19,831 nt of DNA from the NCBI GenBank assembly GCA_038256935.1, contig JBBSJV010000015.1, forward strand, positions 1 through 19,831, written 5' to 3'. This document shows, in pieces, positions 7,066 to 14,218 of the stretch. The notes below the pieces were generated by a model that worked only from the letters and a program-made list of their open reading frames with translations, had not been told where the DNA came from and ran no database searches. Position 1 is the first letter of the stretch. Every line of letters starts with the position of its first letter. The position numbers and the translations under genes were made by a program. The DNA is from JBBSJV01 sp038256935. GTDB taxonomy: Bacteria > Patescibacteriota > JACMRA01.

Positions 7066-8119
7066 TATTGATTGTATACAAGACAATTTATTAAATTTAC
7101 ATTTAGATCCTAAACAAACAAAAGAATTAAGCGAGTTATTTGGTCAACAAGATTTAGGCTCTATAAGTAATTGGTTGCATTCCTCTGTTAAAGATAAAAT
7201 TGCTGATTATAGCTTTCACTATTTAAATATTAAACTGCTCAAATACTTGGATTTTTCTAACCCAGTAGAGAAATATTTTAATTTTGGTGTTTATTTAATT
7301 CACACATTTTCTCATTTAGATGCTAAGCCTAGAGCAGCTAGGATATCAAAGAGCGAATACAAAACACATTTCATAACTGATATTTTGATATTTTCAGTGG
7401 CCAACACAATTAGATACAAAGGAAAAGATATTTTTAAGAAATTACTATTAAATAGAATTTTATTCGTAAGAAGTAATTTTTATAACACAAAAGTTTTTAA
7501 AAAATTATGTGATAGCATCTCTGTAGAGTTAATTAAAAAAAGTTCTAGGAATAAAAATTTATTTTATTCAATTCTACAAGCATTATTTGTAATTTACAAA
7601 ATTATATATTTTTTTATTGTAAGCACCTTAATATATATTAACCCATTTAGCCCTGTTAGGAGATCAATATACGATTACTATAACTTCTCTATTCCGAATT
7701 TTGATAAAAAAACAAAATTATTGATTTATACATGGAGAGAATATGTTAGCTTAGTTTTTATCTTAGAAATATATTCAAACCTATTTCCACATTTAGTCTC
7801 AAAAAAAATTTTACTTCAAATTAGCGATATGAAGTTAGACTTAAATGAAATAACCACTCCAGAATTTTTAAGAGTCCTCAAAGGCTCTTGTCAGTTTCAC
7901 AATATGATATTTGAAAATCTCTTTGATGAGTTGCTAAATGAGTTTTATTTTAGTCTAAACGAAGATCCAGAAAATAGTGAAAATTACGATTTAGAGACGA
8001 GGATTAAAATGCAGAATTATATTAATGAATTAGGCAATAACAATGAATTTATATCAAAAATTAATTTAATTCTAAAAAACAAAGACTATAACGCATGGAA
8101 TAAATTAATAATGAGTTGA
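7025..8119 (+). CDS. Hypothetical protein with central hydrophobic segment
   Basis: A 364-residue protein not recognised as any family. It is rich in Lys, Asn, Ile and Phe, with strongly A/T third positions. A hydrophobic stretch at about 181-206 (LFYSILQALFVIYKIIYFFI then VSTLIY) could be one or two membrane helices; the flanking regions are charged and mainly helical. The start is uncertain: GTG at 7025 gives the longest form, while ATG at 7046 is preceded by GGAGG at 7039-7043, but only 2 nt away, too close for a normal Shine-Dalgarno. The preceding 54-codon ORF ends inside it. It is the only gene in the window ending in TGA. It converges with the next gene, 10 nt away. Confidence 0.55.
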   Translation: MEILTEEMLDQDKIIDCIQDNLLNLHLDPKQTKELSELFGQQDLGSISNWLHSSVKDKIADYSFHYLNIKLLKYLDFSNPVEKYFNFGVYLIHTFSHLDAKPRAARISKSEYKTHFITDILIFSVANTIRYKGKDIFKKLLLNRILFVRSNFYNTKVFKKLCDSISVELIKKSSRNKNLFYSILQALFVIYKIIYFFIVSTLIYINPFSPVRRSIYDYYNFSIPNFDKKTKLLIYTWREYVSLVFILEIYSNLFPHLVSKKILLQISDMKLDLNEITTPEFLRVLKGSCQFHNMIFENLFDELLNEFYFSLNEDPENSENYDLETRIKMQNYINELGNNNEFISKINLILKNKDYNAWNKLIMS

Positions 8120-8129
8120 ATACTAAAGT

Positions 8130-8492
8130 CTATTTTTTAACAAACTCGCAACTTATCCCGCAGTAAGCGCAACTTATCATCACTTTACCATCTTGTTCTG
8201 AAATTGATAAGCTATGAGGGTGGCCATAATCACCATGTGATCTACAGTAATACTCCTTGCCATATCCATCAATAATCTTAGATGTTGTTAGCTCGCTGTC
8301 TGTAATTACTTTAAAATTTCCCTGTATTTCCTCCTTTACCGGCTTTGGATTGCCATTTTCTAATATTACGTTTGGTCTTATTAAGACTACAAGATACTCC
8401 TTTATTTCTTTTTTTTCATCCTTTTTTTGAGCTTCAGGTTGAATCTCTTTAGGTGGTTGTGTGTTTAAAAATCCTTTAGACTCTACGGACAT
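8130..8492 (-). CDS. Small putative zinc-finger protein (zf-CHCC-like C-terminus)
   Basis: A 120-residue protein. Residues 1-32 are a charged, Pro/Lys/Glu-rich linker (KEIQPEAQKKDEKKEIKEY). The C-terminal 40 residues carry a likely zinc site: YCRSHGDYGHPHSLSI then VMISCAYCGISCEFV. The GHP...CxYCG arrangement resembles the zf-CHCC domain of the NDUFS6 complex I accessory subunit and its alphaproteobacterial relatives, but here a longer middle region precedes it and no respiratory genes are nearby. It stands alone, with a TTGACA box 29 nt before the ATG that implies a leaderless mRNA. It could instead be an unrelated zinc ribbon. The assignment depends on the spacing of four metal ligands. Confidence 0.55.
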   Translation of the reverse strand: MSVESKGFLNTQPPKEIQPEAQKKDEKKEIKEYLVVLIRPNVILENGNPKPVKEEIQGNFKVITDSELTTSKIIDGYGKEYYCRSHGDYGHPHSLSISEQDGKVMISCAYCGISCEFVKK

Positions 8493-8722
8493 TTTAACAA
8501 ACTCACTATAGTTTAATCTTCTGTCAATTTATTAAGATAAACAATCACTCATTCTTACAATTGTTGTAAATACCTATTGGGTGATAATGCAGTTGAAAAA
8601 AATAGGAAAACATCCCGAGATCACTTTGATCAGTAGTACTTGCTTAAAGCAAATATTTCTGCTGAGATAGAGTTATGGATAAAATCCTAATACCTCCAAA
8701 AACATAACGAGACGCAAAAAAT
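8493..8722. other. Intergenic region upstream of the interrupted membrane gene
   Basis: About 230 bp with no substantial ORF. It holds the minus-strand promoter of the zinc-finger gene, a perfect inverted repeat TTGCTT-A-AAGCAA at 8640-8652, and the short ATG...TAA frame at 8675-8707. No intrinsic terminator is visible. Confidence 0.5.
8499..8527 (-). promoter_or_regulatory. Promoter of the small zinc-finger gene
   Basis: Minus-strand TTGACA at 8527-8522 lies exactly 29 nt before the ATG at 8492, the commonest spacing in this window. The -10 at the expected position (8504-8499, GAGTTT) is poor. A TATAGT lies closer to the -35 than usual. Confidence 0.4.
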
Positions 8723-9358
8723 TTGATCGGAGCAACATTTCAACTTGATGAAAACTTTAGAAGTATCGTTGGTCATACTTACATAGTAACACTAATTGCT
8801 TCACTAGCTTTTTTATTCCATCCAGGTGCACAAGAGTTTGAAAAGAATATCACTTCAATTAATATTGATAGCCTCACAGCTCCATATGCTCTTAATACTA
8901 TTCACCCTGCTGCAGGTCTAGGCTGGGTAACATTGGAAAGCTTCCAAGCAATTCAAAGCGGCGAAGGTGTGGACTCACGTTCATTTCATGGCGCCATTTT
9001 ATCTCTTGCCAGCTATTTATCCTCACTTTATTTTATCAATATCTTAGCTAAATATTACAATAAAAAATACCTCCCACTTATGCTGGAGGAAATGCCAAAA
9101 AGTAATAAAGAAGCACTAAGTAGTTACAAACAGGTCCATGATTCAAACCCTTATATGTTTTATTTGGCTCTACATTATCTTAATGAAAATATAACACCAG
9201 CGGATATGAGATTGATAATAGAAGCAGCACAATTAGAAATCAACCAAGCTGAATTTAGTAGATATATAAAAGATATTTATGAAGTAAAGGAATCAGATGT
9301 GAATATAAATAAATTAACTTTTCCAAGAAGGCTCCCAGATTTTAATCGATATGGATAA
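8723..9358 (+). CDS. Hypothetical membrane protein, 5' end probably interrupted
   Basis: A 211-residue frame not recognised as any family. Two hydrophobic stretches (TYIVTLIASLAFLF, about 19-32, and AILSLASYLSSLYFINILA, about 89-107) suggest a membrane protein, followed by a polar, helical C-terminal half. The only conventional start in the open frame is TTG at 8723, with no Shine-Dalgarno sequence or promoter at the usual distance. In the same frame an ATG at 8675 begins MDKILIPPKT and stops at TAA 8705-8707. The next residues, RDAKNLIGATFQ, would read on naturally. A nonsense change at codon 11 of a longer gene is therefore plausible, making this either a pseudogene or a protein restarted at TTG. 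Confidence 0.45.
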   Translation: MIGATFQLDENFRSIVGHTYIVTLIASLAFLFHPGAQEFEKNITSINIDSLTAPYALNTIHPAAGLGWVTLESFQAIQSGEGVDSRSFHGAILSLASYLSSLYFINILAKYYNKKYLPLMLEEMPKSNKEALSSYKQVHDSNPYMFYLALHYLNENITPADMRLIIEAAQLEINQAEFSRYIKDIYEVKESDVNINKLTFPRRLPDFNRYG

Positions 9359-9386
9359 ACAAGATTATTTTGATAAATGAGTAATT

Positions 9387-9415
9387 TTGACATTTAACCA
9401 CAGCTTTATCATAAT
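9387..9415 (+). promoter_or_regulatory. Promoter of the desuccinylase/aspartoacylase-family gene
   Basis: TTGACA (9387-9392), 17 nt, CATAAT (9410-9415), a good match to consensus. The RNA would have a leader of about 22 nt containing AGTAAA...TTTACT, a small inverted repeat just before the ATG at 9444. Confidence 0.6.
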
Positions 9416-9443
9416 TGAGTAAACAAAAAAATTTACTTTTCTC

Positions 9444-10391
9444 ATGATTAATACAACCGATGCTTTGGAGTTTTTCAAACAAAGACACAATCCAGATAGT
9501 TTATCTTACTGTATCAAAACTGATAGTGGCAACCTAGGCCCTCATTTGGTGATCTTTGGCGCCACTCATGGCAATGAAAAAGTGGGAATAAAAGCTACTA
9601 TTGATTATATCACCCATCTTGAAAAAAATAATATCAAACTTAAAAAAGGTAAAATATCTTGGATCCTTGGTAACCCTGCAGCCTTTAAAAAAGGAGATAG
9701 ATACATAGATATAAACATGAATAGAGCCTATAATCTAGAACTTGGGAACAGCTATGAAGAAAATCGGGTCAGAGAAATTCGCAGCTATTTTGATAGTATT
9801 AGTCAAATAGGACAGGTTGATGTAGTACTTGATCTTCACTCGGTAAGTGTGGGAGATTTCAAAATTGCCATTTGTTTGGAGTATAACGGTAACTACGACC
9901 AGCTCTGCACTCTAACTTCACTTGAGTCAAGGTTTACTTGCCACGATCACGAATTACCAGGCACTCTGATGGAAGAAGCTCAGCGTATCGGTTCGTTTGG
10001 TTATGCTATAGAATGCGGAAACCATAACGACAAAGAATCAGATGCAACAGCTATTTGGCATATCAACAAATTACTTTTAGAATACGATTTACTTGATGAA
10101 AAAGATCTACTTGAAGTAGAGGACTTGTCACAACCAAAAAACATTATTCATTTTAAATGTATAGACTATGTCAGGCCAGGACTTAATTTTGCTTGGCACC
10201 TAGCAGATAACCAAATAAAAACTGGAGGCAAGATCAAAGCCGGTCAAAAATTTGCATCCTACTCAGGGCATGACCATATCGCTCCTCGTGACTGCGTGCT
10301 TTTTGTACCAGATAAAAACCCAAACCCCACAGATTTTGATGCAGGGTTTATTTGTGATTTGGAAGTAAGTTTGCCTGAGATGTATTATTAG
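9444..10391 (+). CDS. Succinylglutamate desuccinylase/aspartoacylase-family zinc hydrolase
   Basis: A 315-residue protein of the AstE/AspA branch of M14-like zinc amidohydrolases, which cleave N-acyl groups from amino acids. Zinc ligands are visible in GATHGNE (39-45: His42, Glu45) and DLHSVS (130-135: His132). A substrate-binding segment YIDINMNRAY (87-96) and the catalytic Glu in YAIECGNH follow. A C-terminal beta domain (KTGGKIKAGQKFASYSG) is typical of the family. The exact substrate is unknown. It runs convergently to the ATP-grasp gene on the other strand, with 3 nt between them and no visible terminator. A second aspartoacylase-type gene occurs at 14201-14947, so related chemistry may serve the neighbouring cluster, but this gene has its own promoter and no attenuator. 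Confidence 0.82.
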   Translation: MINTTDALEFFKQRHNPDSLSYCIKTDSGNLGPHLVIFGATHGNEKVGIKATIDYITHLEKNNIKLKKGKISWILGNPAAFKKGDRYIDINMNRAYNLELGNSYEENRVREIRSYFDSISQIGQVDVVLDLHSVSVGDFKIAICLEYNGNYDQLCTLTSLESRFTCHDHELPGTLMEEAQRIGSFGYAIECGNHNDKESDATAIWHINKLLLEYDLLDEKDLLEVEDLSQPKNIIHFKCIDYVRPGLNFAWHLADNQIKTGGKIKAGQKFASYSGHDHIAPRDCVLFVPDKNPNPTDFDAGFICDLEVSLPEMYY

Positions 10392-10394
10392 AAA

Positions 10395-12227
10395 TTATTT
10401 TCTAGCTAACAGCTCAAGTACATTTTTCCTGTTAACTGATATTAAGTTCATTATTTTTATAAATTCACCTTCACTCAAAGATCCACTGTGCAATTTTTTA
10501 TCAACTAAGTTTTTAATATTCATAAAATTTGAAATTTTTGCTGGAATCGTATTTTCATCAGCATAACAGTTTATAAATTCTTTAATTAATTCAGCTTGAA
10601 CTTCATCTATATTATGTTTGGATTTGATCTTTTCTAAGCAACTTTTATCATTGTTTGTAATCAATAATCTAATCCTTTCATTTTCAAGTAAATTTTTGGC
10701 TCTACTATACATGGCTGTTACCTCTTCATCTCCACTTCCAACCATGATAAGGCTAATTTCATCTTTTATGGGATTAGTGCAAGTCTGAGGTAAAACCCCG
10801 AGTGAGGTTTCTTTTTGATTAATATCAAAAATTGTAAAACCGTTTTGCTTTAAATAATCTAAGACTTGATTGGTAGTCCATCCTTGAGGTATTAAATAAT
10901 GGTCAAAGGTATTTGTTTCCACTTTCAAATTATGTTTTTTCAATAAATTGTATTGTAACATTTTTCCGGTATTTCCAGCAGTTAACCTACTATTTGATTC
11001 TACTACTTCCAACCGATAATATGTTTTATCTACTTGATCATAATATACACTATCTCCATCTACTTTGGTAATATTATATTCGTTACCTAAATTATGCAAA
11101 GCGAAATCTAGATTTGAATAACCAGTATATCCGAAATTATTATAAATATATTCACCAAATTTTCTTGCTACAGTCTCTATATATAATTGTTGTTTTTCAG
11201 GTAATCCATGGAAAGATTTTACCCCTACACAGGCTTTAGAAACAGGGTCTAAGATTTGTCCGGTGATGATTATGTTTTCAACAGAAACTACCTCATCTTC
11301 TGCAATAACTTTAAAGCTCACGCCTGGGCCATCTTTAATGTTAATCATTGGAGCTGCAATAAACCCTGGCGATCTTGGCCTACCTCCATCTTCGCCAGCT
11401 AATTCATCCAAACGCTGATCTACATAATAATCCACTTGATTAATAGTTAAAAACTCTGTTCCAAAACCACCACCTGATAAATCCAATTGGCACACAATTT
11501 TTTCAGCATTTCCAAATAAACTTTTTAGCTGTTGTTTTATGTTTTCTTTATTGCTTACTTTTTTATCTTCCCCATATTCAAGTTTTACAATTTGTCGATC
11601 TGGTATAGTCTTTATTTTTAGAACATCCATCGTTTCTACAAACTGCACCTTGCTATTAGCGTAATATGCTGGCAAGTTGTTTTCCTTTATCTGATCTTGA
11701 TTTAGATCTATAACTTCCATTTGAATTGGCAAGATACGACGTTTGTCATCTCTATCATCATTAGTATTTTCAACAGCTTCTTGCAGTTTATTTAATGTAA
11801 TTAAGCTATTTGGGGTTAGATTGTTTGAATAGTAAACAACTTTTAACTTGAGTTCGAAATCTTTTTTTTCGTCTGAAAGGTTCTTTAGCAATTTATAAAA
11901 AGTAAATTTGTTTTCAATATCAGCATGGGTAACATTGATAATCTTAATACCCATAACGTTTTCTATATGTTTAATAAAAGTAGGATCTACTTCATTAATA
12001 GCTGATGGAGTCACAACGATTACCTCTTGGTCTTTGGTATACCCCTCATTCAGTGCTTGAAATATTGCTCTTGTATACAAATGTGCAATTTCATCGCGAG
12101 ATTCTTCAAGTACCTTAGTATTCAAAATATCACCAAAGTTCATATTACAAACTGGTACTTCGTAGACTCTACGAGAAGTATTTGACGGTGTTGCTTGTAA
12201 TTCAAGTGTTGCTGTAGATATAGTCAT
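10395..12227 (-). CDS. ATP-grasp-like protein (attenuator-controlled, unit C)
   Basis: A 610-residue soluble protein that I read as a divergent ATP-grasp ligase. The N-terminal region (VIVVTPSAINEVDPTFIKHIENVMG, about 69-93) resembles a pre-ATP-grasp Rossmann segment. A glycine-rich loop QLDLSGGGFGTEF (247-259) sits where ATP-grasp enzymes bind the ATP phosphates, and GYSNLDFAL (369-377) and LEVVESNSRLTAGNTGK (406-422) look like the magnesium-binding acidic/Asn segments. The Lys usually found before the glycine loop is not obvious. The C-terminal 170 residues (from about 440) are not recognised. It may form an amide or peptide bond with an amino acid, which is inference. Its 5' end is controlled by a leader peptide and terminator whose U-tract runs directly into the ATG. 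It is probably a monocistronic unit. Confidence 0.6.
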   Translation of the reverse strand: MTISTATLELQATPSNTSRRVYEVPVCNMNFGDILNTKVLEESRDEIAHLYTRAIFQALNEGYTKDQEVIVVTPSAINEVDPTFIKHIENVMGIKIINVTHADIENKFTFYKLLKNLSDEKKDFELKLKVVYYSNNLTPNSLITLNKLQEAVENTNDDRDDKRRILPIQMEVIDLNQDQIKENNLPAYYANSKVQFVETMDVLKIKTIPDRQIVKLEYGEDKKVSNKENIKQQLKSLFGNAEKIVCQLDLSGGGFGTEFLTINQVDYYVDQRLDELAGEDGGRPRSPGFIAAPMINIKDGPGVSFKVIAEDEVVSVENIIITGQILDPVSKACVGVKSFHGLPEKQQLYIETVARKFGEYIYNNFGYTGYSNLDFALHNLGNEYNITKVDGDSVYYDQVDKTYYRLEVVESNSRLTAGNTGKMLQYNLLKKHNLKVETNTFDHYLIPQGWTTNQVLDYLKQNGFTIFDINQKETSLGVLPQTCTNPIKDEISLIMVGSGDEEVTAMYSRAKNLLENERIRLLITNNDKSCLEKIKSKHNIDEVQAELIKEFINCYADENTIPAKISNFMNIKNLVDKKLHSGSLSEGEFIKIMNLISVNRKNVLELLARK

Positions 12228-12252
12228 AAAAAAGACCCCCCTATCGGGAGGT
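12228..12252 (-). terminator. Intrinsic terminator of attenuator C (segments 3:4)
   Basis: Minus-strand hairpin ACCTCCC (12252-12246), loop GATA, GGGGGGT (12241-12235), then C and six T (12233-12228) directly abutting the ATG at 12227. Seven base pairs including one G-U. This is a strong intrinsic terminator placed between leader peptide and gene. Confidence 0.85.
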
Positions 12253-12302
12253 TGTTGAGTTTAAAAATTTGTCTGCAAAACTTAACATCTCCCTAGTTGG
12301 GT
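12228..12302 (-). promoter_or_regulatory. Attenuator C: four alternating RNA segments
   Basis: Segment 1 ACCC (12302-12299), segment 2 GGGAG (12293-12289), segment 3 CTCCC (12250-12246), segment 4 GGGGGG (12241-12236). Segments 2 and 3 pair and are extended by TGTTAAGTTT (12287-12278) with AAACTCAACA (12262-12253), nine of ten pairs, forming an antiterminator. Segments 1:2 and 3:4 are the competing fold. The leader stop codon overlaps segment 2. Confidence 0.8.
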
Positions 12303-12340
12303 ACCCATAAAATCAGGATAAAAATGTTAGCTAGTCGCAT
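12293..12340 (-). CDS. Leader peptide C (MRLANIFILILWVPN)
   Basis: A 15-codon ORF ending TAG. It has three Ile (two ATT, one ATC), three Leu, Phe, Val and one Trp. TGG (12307-12305) lies 3 nt before segment 1 of the attenuator, so a ribosome stalled there, or at the Ile/Leu run just before, would cover segment 1 and leave segment 2 free to pair with 3. A ribosome reaching the stop codon would cover segment 2 and favour the terminator. The ATG lies 34 nt after the TTGACA box, with little or no 5' UTR and no Shine-Dalgarno. Hydrophobic branched-chain content resembles ilv-type leaders, while the Trp position matches the other two leaders here. Confidence 0.75.
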   Translation of the reverse strand: MRLANIFILILWVPN

Positions 12341-12351
12341 ACTAATTTAAT

Positions 12352-12380
12352 TTATTTTCTTATTATTTGGTTATTGTCAA
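12352..12380 (-). promoter_or_regulatory. Promoter C
   Basis: Minus-strand TTGACAATAAC starts at 12380, five nt after the stop codon of the upstream ATP-grasp gene. The -10 is AT-rich and not sharply defined (AAATAA at 12357-12352, or TAAATT slightly downstream). The 11-nt string is identical at promoters A, B and C. Confidence 0.6.
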
Positions 12381-12385
12381 GATCT

Positions 12386-14059
12386 CTATATGGCTGCATT
12401 AGCATATGAGCCAGCAAGGGAGCTAAAACTTTCACGTGGAACAAACAGATGAGGCTTTGCTAAAACATCATTAAATAAGCCTTGCCTCTCTATAGCTTCA
12501 TCTTTAGTCTCTCCAGTAAAAATTACAGAAACCATTGCAATTGGATTGCCATTATCTAGATAATCAAAATTAGGCGATATTATGATTCCTTGATCTTTTA
12601 AATATGCAAAATTTGCTGGAGTTAAGTTTGAAATTTGGGGCATCGAATCGACTTCAACATGCTTTTGTAATATTACATTAGGAACAGTGTCTAAAATATT
12701 TTTTACTGCTGCCACCGTATAAGATGGAGCATTCATTCTACCACCATTATAATCAATAACAGCCATCTCAATATCATCACTTAGATTATTAATCCTAATA
12801 TCAAGACCAACTACTTGACCAGCTTTAATTGAATCAAGGTCAACACCGTTTTGCTTGTGCCACAATCTTACAAGGATTGCCAAGGTATCTTCTATCTCTT
12901 TGATTTTTTTATCACTAAAACCCATTTGCCTTGCAAATGTTTCTGGATTTGAAATTTCATTGCCTACGTGATGATAATTGATTGTTAGATTTTTAGTCCA
13001 ATACAAGGCTTTAAAATATGGCTCTTTATCAACTTTTACAAATGTCACGCTTATCTCATCTTCACCGAAGCCTTCCATAGCAATAGCGTTTTCATCTCCG
13101 CTTAACATAGCATTTACAGTATCAATGGTTTTGATGTCACCGCTTAAAGTTTTTTCTAAATTTTCATTTAACTTATCATAACTAAAATTACTATTTATTG
13201 GACCAAATATTTCAAATAACTGATCTCTGCTAATTGAAACTACCCCGCAACCACTTGCACTATTATTTAATTTGATAAAAAGGTCAGAACCAGAACCTGC
13301 AAATAATAAATATTGATGTAGTTGCTCTAATTTATCAATCAATTCTTCTCTAGTTCTATAATGAATTTGATAATCTAAGAATGAATCTTCAATGGGTTTG
13401 TAGTGGCCTTTCTTTTCAAATGCAAAACTCGTACTATTGGCAGCAATTTTAAATAAATTATTTTTGATTATTTGTGGGTCAGACCCATTTTTGCTACTCC
13501 ACTTATTTACAAGTACACTTGCTGCAGTCCCATCTTTTAATAATTCTTGCTCTTCAATAAGGCTGTACAATTTTGCAAGTCCAGTTCTATCCTCACCTTT
13601 TTCATATACATCTCTAGTATATATCGTATTATCTAAAATGTCGTATTTACCTTTTTGCTCCTCACTATCGTAACCAGCAGGGACTAACCAAGCGATGTTG
13701 TTTGAGTGTAGTTTTCTCTCAACTTCTTCTCCTGGTTGTTTGTATGATACAACTTTTCCATCAGACTTTATAAAACAAACTGGGACTTTTTTACCATAAT
13801 TATCAAACATATATTTTTGCATCTCATTTGCTACATAAATAATTTCTCCCTGTTTATAATTCGGGTGTTCTAAAGTCACAGCTATTCCTTCTGGACCAGC
13901 AAGCATTACCGCTCTCTGAACCATAGCAAAACAATATTGATTGATTGAATCTTTATCAAAAGGTACTAAAACTGTGTTCTTATGAAGTAATTTAATAAAA
14001 ATATCTTCTAGTCTTATATCGATAGTTTCTGGTGATGATGGTTTCTCTAGTATAGCCAT
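12386..14059 (-). CDS. ATP-grasp ligase-like protein (attenuator-controlled, unit B)
   Basis: A 557-residue soluble protein with a clear ATP-grasp signature: FIKLNNSASGCGVVSIS (261-277) with the phosphate-binding Lys263 and glycine loop, an acidic MEGFGEDEISVTFV (328-341) at the ATP-specificity position, VVGLDIRINN (416-425), and the magnesium-binding VIDYNGGRMNAPS (434-446), matching the family's D-x-N-G-R. The KLNxxxSGxG form resembles PGM1-type peptide ligases. Such enzymes activate a carboxylate as acyl-phosphate and join it to an amine, so a peptide or amide product is expected, with unknown substrates. The N-terminal 200 residues are not recognised. The gene is preceded by an aromatic-rich leader peptide and attenuator, and its stop is 5 nt before promoter C. 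No Shine-Dalgarno is visible. Confidence 0.72.
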   Translation of the reverse strand: MAILEKPSSPETIDIRLEDIFIKLLHKNTVLVPFDKDSINQYCFAMVQRAVMLAGPEGIAVTLEHPNYKQGEIIYVANEMQKYMFDNYGKKVPVCFIKSDGKVVSYKQPGEEVERKLHSNNIAWLVPAGYDSEEQKGKYDILDNTIYTRDVYEKGEDRTGLAKLYSLIEEQELLKDGTAASVLVNKWSSKNGSDPQIIKNNLFKIAANSTSFAFEKKGHYKPIEDSFLDYQIHYRTREELIDKLEQLHQYLLFAGSGSDLFIKLNNSASGCGVVSISRDQLFEIFGPINSNFSYDKLNENLEKTLSGDIKTIDTVNAMLSGDENAIAMEGFGEDEISVTFVKVDKEPYFKALYWTKNLTINYHHVGNEISNPETFARQMGFSDKKIKEIEDTLAILVRLWHKQNGVDLDSIKAGQVVGLDIRINNLSDDIEMAVIDYNGGRMNAPSYTVAAVKNILDTVPNVILQKHVEVDSMPQISNLTPANFAYLKDQGIIISPNFDYLDNGNPIAMVSVIFTGETKDEAIERQGLFNDVLAKPHLFVPRESFSSLAGSYANAAI

Positions 14060-14073
14060 AATAAAAAATAAAT

Positions 14074-14098
14074 AAAAAAATCCCCCAGTTAAGGAGGA
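14074..14098 (-). terminator. Intrinsic terminator of attenuator B (segments 3:4)
   Basis: Minus-strand hairpin TCCTCC (14098-14093), loop TTAACT, GGGGGA (14086-14081), followed by seven T (14080-14074). Six base pairs with one G-U. Confidence 0.82.
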
Positions 14099-14144
14099 TG
14101 TTAAGTTTGAAATTAGGATATGAACTTAAATACCTCCGTTGGGG
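14074..14144 (-). promoter_or_regulatory. Attenuator B: four alternating RNA segments
   Basis: Segment 1 CCCC (14144-14141), segment 2 GGAGG (14137-14133), segment 3 CCTCC (14097-14093), segment 4 GGGGG (14086-14082). The antiterminator pairs 2 with 3 and adds TTAAGTT (14129-14123) with AACTTAA (14107-14101) across a 3x3 internal loop. Competing pairings are 1:2 and 3:4. The leader stop lies 5 nt beyond segment 2. Confidence 0.8.
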
Positions 14145-14182
14145 TCAAATGTAAACCAAAAGAAATATTGATTACAGTTCAT
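14126..14182 (-). CDS. Leader peptide B (MNCNQYFFWFTFDPNGGI)
   Basis: An 18-codon ORF ending TAA. Six of seven consecutive residues at 6-12 are aromatic: Tyr, Phe, Phe, Trp, Phe, Thr, Phe. The last Phe codon ends 2 nt before segment 1 and TGG is at codon 9. This resembles pheL- or trpL-type leaders, in which a ribosome stalled for lack of charged tRNA-Phe or tRNA-Trp prevents terminator formation. The ATG is 6 nt after the probable -10 TATTGA, so the message is leaderless. No Shine-Dalgarno sequence precedes it. Confidence 0.82.
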   Translation of the reverse strand: MNCNQYFFWFTFDPNGGI

Positions 14183-14188
14183 AGGTAT

Positions 14189-14218
14189 TCAATAGATTGA
14201 TTAGTTAGTTATTGTCAA
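14189..14218 (-). promoter_or_regulatory. Promoter B, embedded in the end of the aspartoacylase-like gene
   Basis: Minus-strand TTGACA (14218-14213), an 18-nt spacer, TATTGA (14194-14189), six nt, then the leader ATG at 14182. The -35 box doubles as the codons for the last Leu-Thr of the upstream protein, which ends LTITN, so gene end and promoter overlap. Confidence 0.65.
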
